Source: Sphingobacteriales bacterium
GTDB lineage: Bacteria; Bacteroidota; Bacteroidia; Chitinophagales; UBA2359
Direction: 5' to 3'
Length of the DNA stretch: 64,000 nt
Assembly: GCA_016700115.1 (NCBI GenBank)
Contig: CP064999.1
Location: forward strand, 2,666,001-2,730,000
Positions 33,455-43,357 of this stretch are shown piece after piece. The translations under genes and the position numbers were made by a program. Within the stretch, counting starts at the first letter, position 1. Each line of letters begins with the position of its first letter. The notes below the pieces were generated by a model that was not told the DNA's origin, searched no databases, and saw only the letters and a list, made by a program, of their open reading frames with translations.

Positions 33455-36400
33455 ATGTCCGCAATTAAAAAAGATAAAGAGAAAAAGAAAAACGCTGACT
33501 TTACAAGCATTACTATAAGCCTTGCATCTCCGGATATCATATTGGCAAATTCTTATGGAGAGGTAACAAAGCCTGAAACCATTAACTACCGGACTTATAA
33601 ACCGGAACGCGAAGGTTTGTTTTGTGAACGCATTTTCGGGCCTATTAAGGACTATGAATGCTTTTGCGGCAAATATAAGCGTATTCGTTACAAAGGTATT
33701 GTTTGCGACAGATGCGGAGTTGAAGTAACAGAAAAGAAAGTGCGTAGAGAGCGCATGGGGCATATCAAACTTGTTGTTCCGGTAGTACATATTTGGTATT
33801 TCAAATCACTGCCCAACAAAATCGGTTATATACTTGGAATGTCTTCTAAAAAAATGGAGACGGTTATTTATTATGAACGATACGTTGTGATTCAGCCGGG
33901 TGTTTTGGAAAACAAAGTGTCTTATCTCGACCTGCTCAACGAAGAAGACTATCTCGAAATGCTGGATGCCCTTCCAAAAGACAATCAACATTTGCCTGAT
34001 ACAGATCCTAATAAGTTCATAGCAAAAATGGGAGGTGAGGCTGTAAAAGATCTTTTAGAAAGAATAGATCTCGACAGTTTATCATTCCAATTGAGAACTT
34101 CCGCAGAAAATGAATCATCACAACAACGTAAAGCAGAAGCTCTTAAACGATTAAGTGTTGTTGAAGCTTTTCGCGAAGCAAATTCAGTCAGAGAGAACCG
34201 CCCTGAATGGATGGTTGTACAATACTTACCAGTTATTCCACCGGAATTACGACCGTTAGTTCCTTTGGATGGAGGCAGATTTGCCAGTTCTGATTTGAAT
34301 GACCTTTACCGTAGAGTGATTATCAGAAACAATCGTCTTAAAAGGTTGATTGAGATTAAGGCACCTGAAGTGATTTTGAGAAACGAAAAAAGAATGCTTC
34401 AGGAGTCAGTGGATTCTTTGTTTGATAATTCAAGAAAATCAAATGCGGTAAAAGCAGAAGGTGGACGAGCACTTAAATCTTTAAGTGACGTTTTGAAAGG
34501 CAAACAAGGACGTTTCCGACAAAACCTGCTTGGAAAAAGGGTAGATTATTCCGGTCGTTCGGTAATTGTAGTAGGTCCGACCTTGAAAATGCACGAATGT
34601 GGACTGCCTAAAGCAATGGCTGCTGAGTTGTTTAAACCATTTATTATCAGAAAACTGATTGAAAGAGGGATAGTAAAAACGGTAAAATCAGCAAAAAAAT
34701 TAGTTGACCGGAAAGAGTCCGTAGTTTGGGATATTCTTGAAAACATTCTGAGAGGACATCCGGTATTGCTTAATCGGGCACCGACATTACACCGTTTATC
34801 AATTCAGGCCTTTCAGCCTGTATTAGTGGAAGGCAAGGCCATTCAGTTACACCCTCTCGTTTGTACGGCATTTAACGCTGACTTTGACGGAGACCAAATG
34901 GCGGTGCATGTTCCGTTAAGTAACGAAGCCATCCTGGAAGCTCAATTGTTGATGTTGTCCTCTCACAATATCCTCAATCCGCAAAATGGTACGCCTATTG
35001 CATTGCCTTCTCAGGATATGGTTTTGGGTCTTTACTATATCACCAAAGAAAGAAAAGGCATACCCGGTCATCCCATGAAGGGAGAAGGTAAAATGTTTTA
35101 TTCTACCGAGGAGGTTATTATTGCTTTTAATGAGCGAGCACTTGATTTGCACAGTATCATTAAAGTGAAGGTAAAGGTTCGCAATGCAGAAGGCAATTTG
35201 TCAAGCCAACTCCTTACTACAACAACCGGCAGGGTCTTATTCAACGAAGTGGTGCCTTCTAAAGTTGGTTTCATAAATAAATTGCTTTCCAAAAAAGAAC
35301 TCAGAACGGTTATTGGAGATATAATAAAAGTTGTTGGAATTTCAAGAACAGCTCAATTTTTAGATGATATCAAAAAAATGGGCTTTGAATGGGCATTTAA
35401 AGGGGGATTATCATTTAGTATTAACGACTTGCTGGTACCTTCTCAAAAACTTGAAATGATTCAACGAGCACAATCTGAAGTAGATGAAGTGGCTTCAAAC
35501 TATGAGATTGGCTTAATTACCAATAACGAACGCTACAATCAGGTCATTGATATTTGGACCCGTTTAGGGACTCGAATCAGTGATACTTTAATCAGAGGTA
35601 TTGAAGAAGATCGTCAGGGCTTTAACGCCTTATATATGATGTTCCATTCCGGTGCACGGGGTTCTAAAGAACAAATTAAACAGTTGGCCGGACTTAGAGG
35701 ACTGATGGCGAAACCCAGAAAGTCGGGTTCTGTAGGACCGGAAATTGTAGAAAACCCAATTTTGGCAAACTTTAAAGAAGGGCTGTCAGTTTTGGAATAT
35801 TTTATATCTACACACGGTGCAAGAAAAGGGTTGGCAGATACGGCATTGAAAACAGCAGATGCCGGTTACTTGACCAGAAGGTTGGTGGATGTGGCTCAGG
35901 ATGTAATAATTTCAGAGGAAGATTGCTATACGTTGAGAGGAATTGAAATTTCTGCTCTAAAAGACAATGAAGATGTTGTAGAACCTTTGTATGAAAGAAT
36001 CTTAGGACGTATGGCACTTCAGGATATTTACCACCCGCATACCGAAGAGTTGATTGTTGCTGCCGGTGAAGAGATTGGAGATGATATTGCCCGTTATATT
36101 GATGAGGAAACCGGAATTGAAAGTGTTGCTATCCGTTCAGTTTTGACTTGTGAATCTAAGTACGGTGTCTGTGTAAAATGTTACGGACGAAATCTTACCC
36201 ATAACAGAATGGCACAGATTGGAGATGCAGTTGGAATCATTGCCGCTCAATCAATCGGTGAACCTGGAACCCAGTTGACCCTCCGTACTTTCCACGTTGG
36301 AGGTACTGCTTCTAACATAGCAACAGAATCAAAGTTGACTGCAAAATTCGACGGTATAATTGAACTTGATGAATTGCGTAGTTGTGTACACGTTGCTGAA

Positions 36401-37756
36401 AATGGAGATACTAAGGAAATTGTACTTGGAAGAAATGGTGAAGTCAGAATTTTAGATTCAAAAACCAATCGTCAATTGGTTATTAATAACATTCCTTATG
36501 GTGCAAACCTTTATGTCAAAAACGGACAGCAAGTTTCCAAAGGCGATGTAATTTGTGATTGGGATCCTTATAATGCTGTAATTGTTTCTGAATATACAGG
36601 GGCTGTCGAGTATGAACACATAACTGAAGGAGTTACCTACCGCGAAGAAGCAGATGAACAAACCGGATATCGGGATAAGGTTATTATTGAAAGTAAAAAC
36701 AAAACCTTGATTCCTTCTATCAGAATTTTAGATGCTGTGGATGGTAAAGAGTTGTATTCTTACAGTTTACCGGTAGGTTCTCACATTAATGTGGAAAATC
36801 ACGAAATGGTGCACAGAGGCAAGGTGTTGATTAAAATTCCTCGCGTTATTGGTAAAGTAAGGGATATTACCGGTGGACTACCTCGGGTAACTGAACTGTT
36901 CGAAGCCCGTAACCCTTCAAATCCGGCCGTTGTTTCTGAAATTGATGGAATTGTTTCCTATGGAAAAATAAAAAGAGGTAATCGCGAAATTACCATTACA
37001 TCCCGAACCGGTAAAAAACGCACTTATTTAGTCCCTGTGTCTAAACATATCCTGGTATTGGAAAATGATTCTGTCAAAGCCGGAGACCCGCTTTCAGACG
37101 GAGCCATTACTCCATCCGACATTCTGAATATAAAAGGAACCTTTGCTGTTCAAGAATATTTGGTCAATGAAGTTCAGGAAGTTTACCGTTTACAAGGGGT
37201 AAAAATCAATGATAAGCATATCGAGTCTATTGTGCGGCAGATGATGCGTAAAGTTAGCATCGTTGAACCCGGAGATACCCGGTTTATGGAAAAAATGGCG
37301 GTTGACAAAATCGAATTCATGGAAGAAAACGACCGCATTTTTGATAAAAAGGTAGTAACTGATGCCGGAGATTCAACTGTTTTGAGAACCGGACAAATTG
37401 TATCACTTAGACAATTGAGAGAAGAAAACTCTTACCTTCGTCGAAATGATAAAAAATTAGTTCAGTTCAGGAATGCAATATCTGCCACATCCAGACCGCT
37501 TTTGCAGGGTATTACCAGAGCATCTTTAGGAACAAGCAGTTGGATTTCAGCCGCTTCATTTCAGGAAACGACCAAAGTACTTAGTCAGGCAGCTATTGCT
37601 GCAAAACGGGACGATTTGCTTGGACTAAAAGAAAATGTCATTGTTGGACACCTTATCCCTGCAGGAACAGGTTCCCGACAATTCCGTCGTTTAGTGGTTG
37701 GTTCTAAAGAAGAGTTGGAAAGAATGACTAACCGAAACCCGGCAATTATTGATTAG
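33455..37756 (+). CDS. rpoC: DNA-directed RNA polymerase subunit beta'
   Basis: 1433 residues from ATG 33455. N-terminal zinc finger (CFCGKYKRIRYKGIVCDRCGVEVT, about 70-92), catalytic magnesium motif NADFDGDQMAVHVPLS near residue 473, bridge-helix/trigger-loop region (RKGLADTALKTADAGYLTRRLVDVAQDVIISEEDC), second zinc site (CESKYGVCVKCYGRNL) and the conserved IGEPGTQLTLRTFHVGG. The C-terminal SBHM-containing region is complete. Starts 84 bp after rpoB and is followed by a strong intrinsic terminator. Confidence 0.99.
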   Translation: MSAIKKDKEKKKNADFTSITISLASPDIILANSYGEVTKPETINYRTYKPEREGLFCERIFGPIKDYECFCGKYKRIRYKGIVCDRCGVEVTEKKVRRERMGHIKLVVPVVHIWYFKSLPNKIGYILGMSSKKMETVIYYERYVVIQPGVLENKVSYLDLLNEEDYLEMLDALPKDNQHLPDTDPNKFIAKMGGEAVKDLLERIDLDSLSFQLRTSAENESSQQRKAEALKRLSVVEAFREANSVRENRPEWMVVQYLPVIPPELRPLVPLDGGRFASSDLNDLYRRVIIRNNRLKRLIEIKAPEVILRNEKRMLQESVDSLFDNSRKSNAVKAEGGRALKSLSDVLKGKQGRFRQNLLGKRVDYSGRSVIVVGPTLKMHECGLPKAMAAELFKPFIIRKLIERGIVKTVKSAKKLVDRKESVVWDILENILRGHPVLLNRAPTLHRLSIQAFQPVLVEGKAIQLHPLVCTAFNADFDGDQMAVHVPLSNEAILEAQLLMLSSHNILNPQNGTPIALPSQDMVLGLYYITKERKGIPGHPMKGEGKMFYSTEEVIIAFNERALDLHSIIKVKVKVRNAEGNLSSQLLTTTTGRVLFNEVVPSKVGFINKLLSKKELRTVIGDIIKVVGISRTAQFLDDIKKMGFEWAFKGGLSFSINDLLVPSQKLEMIQRAQSEVDEVASNYEIGLITNNERYNQVIDIWTRLGTRISDTLIRGIEEDRQGFNALYMMFHSGARGSKEQIKQLAGLRGLMAKPRKSGSVGPEIVENPILANFKEGLSVLEYFISTHGARKGLADTALKTADAGYLTRRLVDVAQDVIISEEDCYTLRGIEISALKDNEDVVEPLYERILGRMALQDIYHPHTEELIVAAGEEIGDDIARYIDEETGIESVAIRSVLTCESKYGVCVKCYGRNLTHNRMAQIGDAVGIIAAQSIGEPGTQLTLRTFHVGGTASNIATESKLTAKFDGIIELDELRSCVHVAENGDTKEIVLGRNGEVRILDSKTNRQLVINNIPYGANLYVKNGQQVSKGDVICDWDPYNAVIVSEYTGAVEYEHITEGVTYREEADEQTGYRDKVIIESKNKTLIPSIRILDAVDGKELYSYSLPVGSHINVENHEMVHRGKVLIKIPRVIGKVRDITGGLPRVTELFEARNPSNPAVVSEIDGIVSYGKIKRGNREITITSRTGKKRTYLVPVSKHILVLENDSVKAGDPLSDGAITPSDILNIKGTFAVQEYLVNEVQEVYRLQGVKINDKHIESIVRQMMRKVSIVEPGDTRFMEKMAVDKIEFMEENDRIFDKKVVTDAGDSTVLRTGQIVSLRQLREENSYLRRNDKKLVQFRNAISATSRPLLQGITRASLGTSSWISAASFQETTKVLSQAAIAAKRDDLLGLKENVIVGHLIPAGTGSRQFRRLVVGSKEELERMTNRNPAIID

Positions 37757-37788
37757 GCGTTAAACAACATTTTAACGAATGATAAATC

Positions 37789-37826
37789 AAGCCCTTTTAC
37801 TTTTTTAAGTAAAAGGGCTTTTTTAT
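37789..37826 (+). terminator. intrinsic terminator of the rpoBC operon
   Basis: Perfect 14-nt arms AAGCCCTTTTACTT (37789-37802) and AAGTAAAAGGGCTT (37807-37820), TTTT loop, then a T-run. Confidence 0.9.
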
Positions 37827-37844
37827 TGCTGGGTTTTAATAGTC

Positions 37845-38015
37845 CTACATTCTTCGGAGCAAAAGCATAAACACCTCTGATTCTACATATCTGAAATCAA
37901 AGCTTTGTTCCAGTTTATCTATCACGGTTTTGGGTACTTGTTATAACTTATAAGGTTTAACAGAAGTATCAATCACCCATAAACAGAAACATTTTTCATA
38001 CACATAGTATGTTAT
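37845..38015 (-). pseudogene. possible remnant of a protein-coding gene
   Basis: In one minus-strand frame the gap 37757-38110 reads about 55 residues of natural-looking sequence interrupted by a stop: VIDTSVKPYKL, stop, QVPKTVIDKLEQSFDFRYV, then ESEVFMLLLRRM, stop. No start codon in good context. I do not recognise the family; it may be the tail of a lost gene or chance. The rest of the gap holds two terminators. Confidence 0.25.
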
Positions 38016-38049
38016 ATTTTGTAAAATACCTAAAATTGAACAATAAAAA

Positions 38050-38075
38050 ACCGGCATTGCATAAGCAACGCCGGT
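38050..38075 (-). terminator. intrinsic terminator of rpsA
   Basis: Read on the minus strand: ACCGGCGTTGC / GCAATGCCGGT arms (one mismatch), TTAT loop, then TTTTTTATT. 35 bp after the rpsA stop. Confidence 0.85.
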
Positions 38076-38110
38076 CGTTATAAAAAAACAAGTTTAGAGT
38101 ATAGACTTAT

Positions 38111-40162
38111 TTATTCGTTTTCAGCTTCAGCATCAGTTGTTTCTTCTTCATTATTGTTTTCTTCAGTTGCTGTTTCTGCGACTTTACTTTCTTCTGATGA
38201 AGAACTTTCCATTTTAGCTTTCAATTGAGCCAATTCATCTAAGTCGCCAAAGGTTGATTTTTCAGTTTGCTGATTAATTTTTTGAACCTTTTCGGTAGCT
38301 TCCTGATCTTCTTTGGCTTTGTTTTCTTTTTCAGTTTTTTCAGCCTGCTCTTTTTGTTTTTTCCAGGTCTCTATATGGGAAACAATAATGCGTTTATCAT
38401 TACGGTCGAACTCTGAAATTACAAAATCGAGGGTTTCATCTAATGAGGCAGTGGTATTGTCTTCCTTTTTCAACAATTTAATAGGGGCAAAAGCCTCTAA
38501 ACCGTAGGGTAAGGAAACTGTTGCACCATTGTCGTCTTTACGGATGATGGTACCTTGGTGAATAGATCCCGTTGGGAAAACAGTAGCAAAAGTATCCCAA
38601 GGGTCTTCTTCGATTTGTTTGTGCCCAAGAGAAAGTTTACGTGCTTCCTTATCAATACCCAAAATTATGACTTCTAATTGTTCACCAACTTTTGAATATT
38701 CAGAAGGATGGCTAAAGCGTTTAGTCCATGACAAGTCTGAGATATGAACCATTCCACCAATTCCCTCTGAAAGTTCGACAAAAACACCATAAGGAGTAAT
38801 GTTTTTGACTTCTCCGGAATGACGGCTACCGACCGGGAAGCGTTCTTCAATGCTTTCCCATGGATCTGAAAGTAATTGTTTGATACTTAAAGACATTTTT
38901 CGCTCATCGCGATTGAGAGTAACGATTTTAGCTTCCAACTCCTGTCCGACTTTAAAGTATTCACGAGCATTGATCGGTTGGTTTGACCAGGATACTTCTG
39001 ATACGTGAATAAGCCCTTCTACTCCCGGGGTAATTTCGAGGAATGCCCCATAATCTTCAATATTAACCAATTTGCCTTTAACTAATGAGCCTTCGCTGAG
39101 TGTGCCGTCCAAAACATCCCACGGATGTGGGGTTAGTTGCTTCAAGCCGAGTGAGATGCGTTTTTTAGCATCGTCAAATTCTATCACTACTACATTGAGT
39201 TTCTGGTTTAAGGTTAACACTTCAGAAGGATGGTTGATACGACCCCAGGAAATATCGGTGATATAGAGCAATCCATCAACACCGCCAAGGTCAATAAATG
39301 CACCAAAGTCAGTTATGTTTTTCACAGTTCCTTCCAGAACCTGACCTTTTTCCAATAGTGCGATAATTCGTTGACGTTGTTCTGCCAAATCACTTTCAAT
39401 AAGTGCTTTGTGTGATACCACTGCATTTTTAATGGCTTCGTTAATTTTAACCACTTTAAAGTCCATGGTTTTTCCAACATATACATCATAATCCACAATA
39501 GGCTTCACATCAATTTGAGAGCCGGGAAGGAAAGTTTCCAAACCGAATACATCAGCGATAAGACCACCTTTTGTTTTACTGATAATAAGCCCTTGTACCA
39601 CTTCATCTTCAGCATGTGCACGAACGATGTTTTCCCATGCTTTGAGCAGTTTTGCACTTTTTCTGGATAAAATCAATTGGCCGTTTTTGTCTTCTTTTTC
39701 TACGACATAAACATCTACGATATCTCCAATCTTAAGATCAGGCATGTCGCGAAATTCAGATAAAGCAACTAACCCATCAGATTTAAAACCCACATCTAAA
39801 ACAACATCAGTAGAGCTGATTGCTTCAACCCGACCTTTGATGATTTCATTTTTAGCAATGGTTTTAAAAGTGCTGTCATACAAGTCTGTGTATTTTTCAC
39901 GTTCTTCTTTAGCATAATTTTTCTGAGACCTTTTACCTAAGGTCCAATCAAAATCATCATGTGAGGCAGGAGTGCCTGTGTTTTCATCATCCTCTATAAG
40001 TGCTGCAACACTTAGGACGGTTTCTTCAGTATCATTTTCAACAACAGCTTCTGTATCTTCAGCAGCTAATTGTTCTTCGGCATTGCTATCCATTTCTTCT
40101 GACTCGTTATTGTCAGAATCATTATCCAGCATTTCAGGCTGTTCGAAATTTTCTTCAGTCAA
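38111..40162 (-). CDS. rpsA: 30S ribosomal protein S1
   Basis: 683 residues as an open frame. The only start before an upstream in-frame stop is TTG at 40162; the next ATG (40132) would remove ten residues, so the exact start is uncertain. An acidic N-terminal extension (about 1-85, Glu/Asp-rich) is followed by six S1 RNA-binding repeats (for example GQVLEGTVKNITDFGAFIDLGGVDGLLYITDISWGRINHPSEVL; GEVKNITPYGVFVELSEGIGGMVHISDLSW) and a Lys/Glu-rich tail. S1 recruits mRNA to the 30S subunit; in Bacteroidota, which hardly use Shine-Dalgarno sequences, it is probably central to start selection. A TAnnTTTG box lies 70 bp upstream. Confidence 0.96.
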   Translation of the reverse strand: MTEENFEQPEMLDNDSDNNESEEMDSNAEEQLAAEDTEAVVENDTEETVLSVAALIEDDENTGTPASHDDFDWTLGKRSQKNYAKEEREKYTDLYDSTFKTIAKNEIIKGRVEAISSTDVVLDVGFKSDGLVALSEFRDMPDLKIGDIVDVYVVEKEDKNGQLILSRKSAKLLKAWENIVRAHAEDEVVQGLIISKTKGGLIADVFGLETFLPGSQIDVKPIVDYDVYVGKTMDFKVVKINEAIKNAVVSHKALIESDLAEQRQRIIALLEKGQVLEGTVKNITDFGAFIDLGGVDGLLYITDISWGRINHPSEVLTLNQKLNVVVIEFDDAKKRISLGLKQLTPHPWDVLDGTLSEGSLVKGKLVNIEDYGAFLEITPGVEGLIHVSEVSWSNQPINAREYFKVGQELEAKIVTLNRDERKMSLSIKQLLSDPWESIEERFPVGSRHSGEVKNITPYGVFVELSEGIGGMVHISDLSWTKRFSHPSEYSKVGEQLEVIILGIDKEARKLSLGHKQIEEDPWDTFATVFPTGSIHQGTIIRKDDNGATVSLPYGLEAFAPIKLLKKEDNTTASLDETLDFVISEFDRNDKRIIVSHIETWKKQKEQAEKTEKENKAKEDQEATEKVQKINQQTEKSTFGDLDELAQLKAKMESSSSEESKVAETATEENNNEEETTDAEAENE

Positions 40163-40231
40163 AACAAAAGATTTTTAATGGTGAAAAAAACGGATTAAAT
40201 ATTTTCTTTAAATAAAGATTTAAAGTGGATG

Positions 40232-40239
40232 CAAAGATA
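40232..40239 (-). promoter_or_regulatory. -7 box of rpsA
   Basis: TATCTTTG on the minus strand, about 70 bp before the TTG start. Confidence 0.55.
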
Positions 40240-40397
40240 ATTATTTTATTGGTAGAGACAAAATTTATCAACAATTGTATAGGTTTTTCATGCGGTTTTA
40301 TATTTGGAGTATTCCTTTCTGTTCAAATCTTGAGTATTTGCCGACAGATTGGATAAGTTGAAGTCTCCAACTTTTCAAAAATATCGTTTTATAATAG

Positions 40398-40405
40398 TAG
40401 ATTTG
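40398..40405 (+). promoter_or_regulatory. -7 box of the PI-PLC-like lipoprotein gene
   Basis: TAGATTTG, 20 bp before ATG 40426, leaving a very short leader. Confidence 0.5.
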
Positions 40406-40425
40406 CATCATTAAATAGCGCAAAA

Positions 40426-41361
40426 ATGAATTTGTTTTCTCGATATTCTGGCAACTTTTTACAGGCTGTAAAGCATTGGTTTCTTTTTGTAATTCTGTTT
40501 TTCTCTGTAATTTCCGGTGGATGCAGAGAAGAAATAATTCTGGAAAGTTCACAAAGTTGTAATGGTAGCCCTGATTTCTGTAACCATATTTATACTCAAC
40601 ATACCTATGCAGGTACACACAATTCATTTGCATATGAACCGGAATTTCACAACTTAGTTGCCAATCAAAAACGAAATATCAGTCAGCAATTACAAGATGG
40701 TATCAGATGCCTGAATTTAGATGTGTGGTGGCTTACAGGAGATGCTTATTGTGTGGATAGCGCAATTTATGTTTATCACAATTTTCCCGGTTTTGGCTGT
40801 TTGTTTTTTACAGATATATTATTGGAAGTTAAGCAATTTATGGACAATCAGCCTAATGAAGTAATTACAATCACAATTGAAGATACAAATACGAATATCA
40901 ACCAACTACTTGATGCATTTTCATTCACTCAGCTAAGTGATTACCTGTTCATCAAACAATCAAATCAGTCGTGGCCAACTTTAAAGGAGATGATTGATAG
41001 TAAACGGCGTTTGGTGGTGTTTGCTAATGTTAGCAATCCAAACAATTTACCCGGAATTTTAAGTAACTGGAATCATATGTTTGACAATCCGTACTCGGCT
41101 CAAAGCCGGTACGATTTTTCGTGTTCTGTTAACAGGGGAAATATTGATCATGATTTATATTTGCTGAATCATTTTATTACCGTGATAAATCCCCGCTACG
41201 ATTCAGCAGTTATTGTTAATTCCAAAGCCTCACTTTTACAACATATTGATGATTGTAAAATGAGTACAGGCAGGTATCCCAACTTTATCTACAATGATTT
41301 TTACGAAACGGGCGATATGATTTCAATTGCCGACAGTCTTAACCGGAATGTCTGGCAATAA
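40426..41361 (+). CDS. PI-PLC X-domain-like phosphodiesterase lipoprotein
   Basis: 311 residues from ATG 40426. Lipoprotein signal with Cys in VISGGCREE. The mature part is a TIM-barrel phosphodiesterase of the PI-PLC/GDPD-like class: HTYAGTHNSFAY (first catalytic His in T-H-N-S), QLQDGIRCLNLDVWWL, then YVYHNFPGFGC (second His), FMDNQPNEVITITIEDTN and the C-terminal YNDFYETGDMISIADSLN. The two histidines fit general acid/base chemistry without calcium. The substrate is unknown; GPI/PI-like lipids or glycerophosphodiesters are possible. No operon partner. Confidence 0.8.
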   Translation: MNLFSRYSGNFLQAVKHWFLFVILFFSVISGGCREEIILESSQSCNGSPDFCNHIYTQHTYAGTHNSFAYEPEFHNLVANQKRNISQQLQDGIRCLNLDVWWLTGDAYCVDSAIYVYHNFPGFGCLFFTDILLEVKQFMDNQPNEVITITIEDTNTNINQLLDAFSFTQLSDYLFIKQSNQSWPTLKEMIDSKRRLVVFANVSNPNNLPGILSNWNHMFDNPYSAQSRYDFSCSVNRGNIDHDLYLLNHFITVINPRYDSAVIVNSKASLLQHIDDCKMSTGRYPNFIYNDFYETGDMISIADSLNRNVWQ

Positions 41362-41420
41362 AAAATTATACTGCTTCTTCAACCCAAATTTGGCTCTTTT
41401 TTATACAATCTTTAATGCCT

Positions 41421-42131
41421 TTATTCTGCAATATCTTCTTTGAGCCGATTTTTAAACTGTTTTTTAAATTTTTCCAGTTTTGGGTTGACCACATAAACAC
41501 AATAAGGCTGATCGGGATTTTCTGAGAAATAATTTTGATGGTAATCTTCTGCCTTGAAAAAATCGGTGGCACTTGTAATTTCAGTAACAAGCGGATTTAA
41601 CCAAAGTCCGGTCAGGGATATTTCTGATTTAGATTGTTCAGCAATTGCTTTTTGTTCCGGACTATGATAAAAAATAGCAGAACGATACTGGCTTCCAACA
41701 TCATTTCCTTGACGATTGAGTGTAGTTGGATCGTGAATATGCCAGAAAACTTCTAAAATATCTTTAAAGCCAATTTGGTTGGGGTTAAAACTAACCTGAA
41801 CCACTTCGGCATGACCTGTTTTACCGGTACAGACTTCTTTGTACGAGGGGTTTTTAATGGTACCACCCATATATCCCGATTCTACTTTTAAGACTCCTTC
41901 CAAACTTTGGTAAACAGCTTCTAAACACCAGAAGCAACCTCCGCCAAGGGTTGCAATTTCAATAGAGTCAGGTACTGCAGATGGATTTAAATTGTGAGTT
42001 TCCATTAATTTATTTGAGGTTTGTTTGTTTGCAGAATTTGTTAATGGGGATGCCTGTCTGTTTGCACAAGAGGAGAAAACAGCTAAAATAGCCCAAACAT
42101 ATACGATAAAAAACCGGTTTGATTGTTTCAT
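41421..42131 (-). CDS. msrA: peptide methionine sulfoxide reductase A, lipoprotein form
   Basis: 236 residues from ATG 42131, chosen because it begins a lipoprotein signal (MKQSNRFFIVYVWAILAVFSSC); the frame continues upstream to 42185 without need. Catalytic motif GGCFWC near residue 65, then GYMGGTIKNPSYKEVCTGKTGHAEVVQV, FWHIHDPTTLNRQGNDVGSQYRS, and YHQNYF near the end. Repairs methionine-S-sulfoxide in proteins; the lipid anchor points to periplasmic or outer-membrane repair. Confidence 0.93.
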   Translation of the reverse strand: MKQSNRFFIVYVWAILAVFSSCANRQASPLTNSANKQTSNKLMETHNLNPSAVPDSIEIATLGGGCFWCLEAVYQSLEGVLKVESGYMGGTIKNPSYKEVCTGKTGHAEVVQVSFNPNQIGFKDILEVFWHIHDPTTLNRQGNDVGSQYRSAIFYHSPEQKAIAEQSKSEISLTGLWLNPLVTEITSATDFFKAEDYHQNYFSENPDQPYCVYVVNPKLEKFKKQFKNRLKEDIAE

Positions 42132-42328
42132 TTTAATAAAACAAGTTGATGCTATCAAAGGTTTTTTAAGCGTATCAACAGACATTATAGCCTGGAATTA
42201 TCAAAAAATTAGTGAGAATGGACAATATTATACTTCGAAGTAATCTTATTTTAAAATCATTATATTTTAGCCATTTACAAAGACTTTTGGTCGTGTTTAT
42301 ATTGTCAAAGTCCGTTTTTTGAGGAATA

Positions 42329-42895
42329 TTACTCAATTGCAGTAATCAGACGGTTGGTTGCCCAAGCTCCAAAAGTTCCGACAACTAAAGAACAAACAAA
42401 AGGCCACCAAAAATACATGCCTAAATAGCCTAACAACAGGTTTAACAAAAAAGTAATAGCAACGTTTCCGGTTGACTGAGCCCAAGCCAGTTTAATCATT
42501 TCGTACCCTTGTTTGTTAAGCAACAGCGTGGTGACGAGCAGAACAAAAATGCTAAGAAAAAGCGATCCCCACCCAAATTCAATCCAGTCTCGAAGATGAA
42601 TAAATACTATAATGATAACCGCCAAAGTCAACGGGGCAGTTTTTAAGGCAATTTCTAAAAGATTTTGTCCCATTTCTGCATTCATAGCAGTTGGTGACAA
42701 CAACTTCGTTAGCAAAGTGGAAACAGCCATTGATGGAATAGACACAAACAAAAACACAAAAAAGCCTACCCATCGAACATCCTTCCATGCTTTTTTCAAT
42801 TCAGGGAACAACTCCTCTTCTTCCGCTTTATCAACAATTGGCAGTTTTGAGTCTTTAATGCCCGAATTAGTATCTTTTTTACCTGACTTGGCCAT
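42329..42895 (-). CDS. four-helix integral membrane protein of unknown function
   Basis: 188 residues from ATG 42895 (MAKSGKKDTNSGIKDSK); the longer frame to 42964 is less likely. A charged N-terminal 45 residues (PELKKAWKDVRW) is followed by four hydrophobic segments (WVGFFVFLFVSIPSMAVSTLL; LTLAVIIIVFIHL; LFLSIFVLLVTTLLL; VAITFLLNLLLGYLGMYFWWPFVCSLVVGTFGAW). No recognised family. Confidence 0.7.
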   Translation of the reverse strand: MAKSGKKDTNSGIKDSKLPIVDKAEEEELFPELKKAWKDVRWVGFFVFLFVSIPSMAVSTLLTKLLSPTAMNAEMGQNLLEIALKTAPLTLAVIIIVFIHLRDWIEFGWGSLFLSIFVLLVTTLLLNKQGYEMIKLAWAQSTGNVAITFLLNLLLGYLGMYFWWPFVCSLVVGTFGAWATNRLITAIE

Positions 42896-43025
42896 GAGGT
42901 GATTTTTGGTTAAAGCAGTTTGACTTGAGGTAACAACTCTTACGAAATACCTTAAGAACTTCAAACTGCAAAATTAACCAAAACCGGATAAAATTGATTA
43001 AGAACTTTTGTAGATTAAATATTTA

Positions 43026-43314
43026 TCAATCATTAACCGGTAATTTTCTGAATTGCTCAGGCCAATTCAAATTTCTTAAGAAGTGATTTTTATAAAGGGT
43101 AAATAATGCCGGAATAAGAAGCAATAAAGAAACAGAAGCAACAATTGACCAAATTGTATTTAAAAGATAAAACTCATTTGTCGTTGTCAGAGATTCCGGA
43201 AGTTTATGAATCCAATTTGGATATTGAGAAATAATAGTCGCTAACATTCCGTAAAAAAAACATAAATGCTTAAGTCGAATATACCCAAACTCCAGTTATT
43301 CGAACTTTTTCCAT
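43026..43314 (-). pseudogene. small membrane protein with two homopolymer frameshifts
   Basis: An intact frame of 73 residues runs from 43247 (GMLATIISQYPNWIHKLPESL...), but it clearly lacks its head. Upstream, a second frame gives SSNNWSLGIFDLSIYVFF, which joins it if one T is restored in the T8 run (A8 at 43253-43260 on the plus strand), and a third frame supplies the start MEK (ATG at 43314) if one A is restored in the A5 run (T5 at 43306-43310). The repaired product is about 96 residues with two TM helices. Both breaks are single-base losses in homopolymers, so sequencing error is as likely as decay. Family unknown. Confidence 0.55.
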
Positions 43315-43357
43315 AGTAAAAATCGCTTCGACAGGATTAAGTTATTAATTCCAAAGT

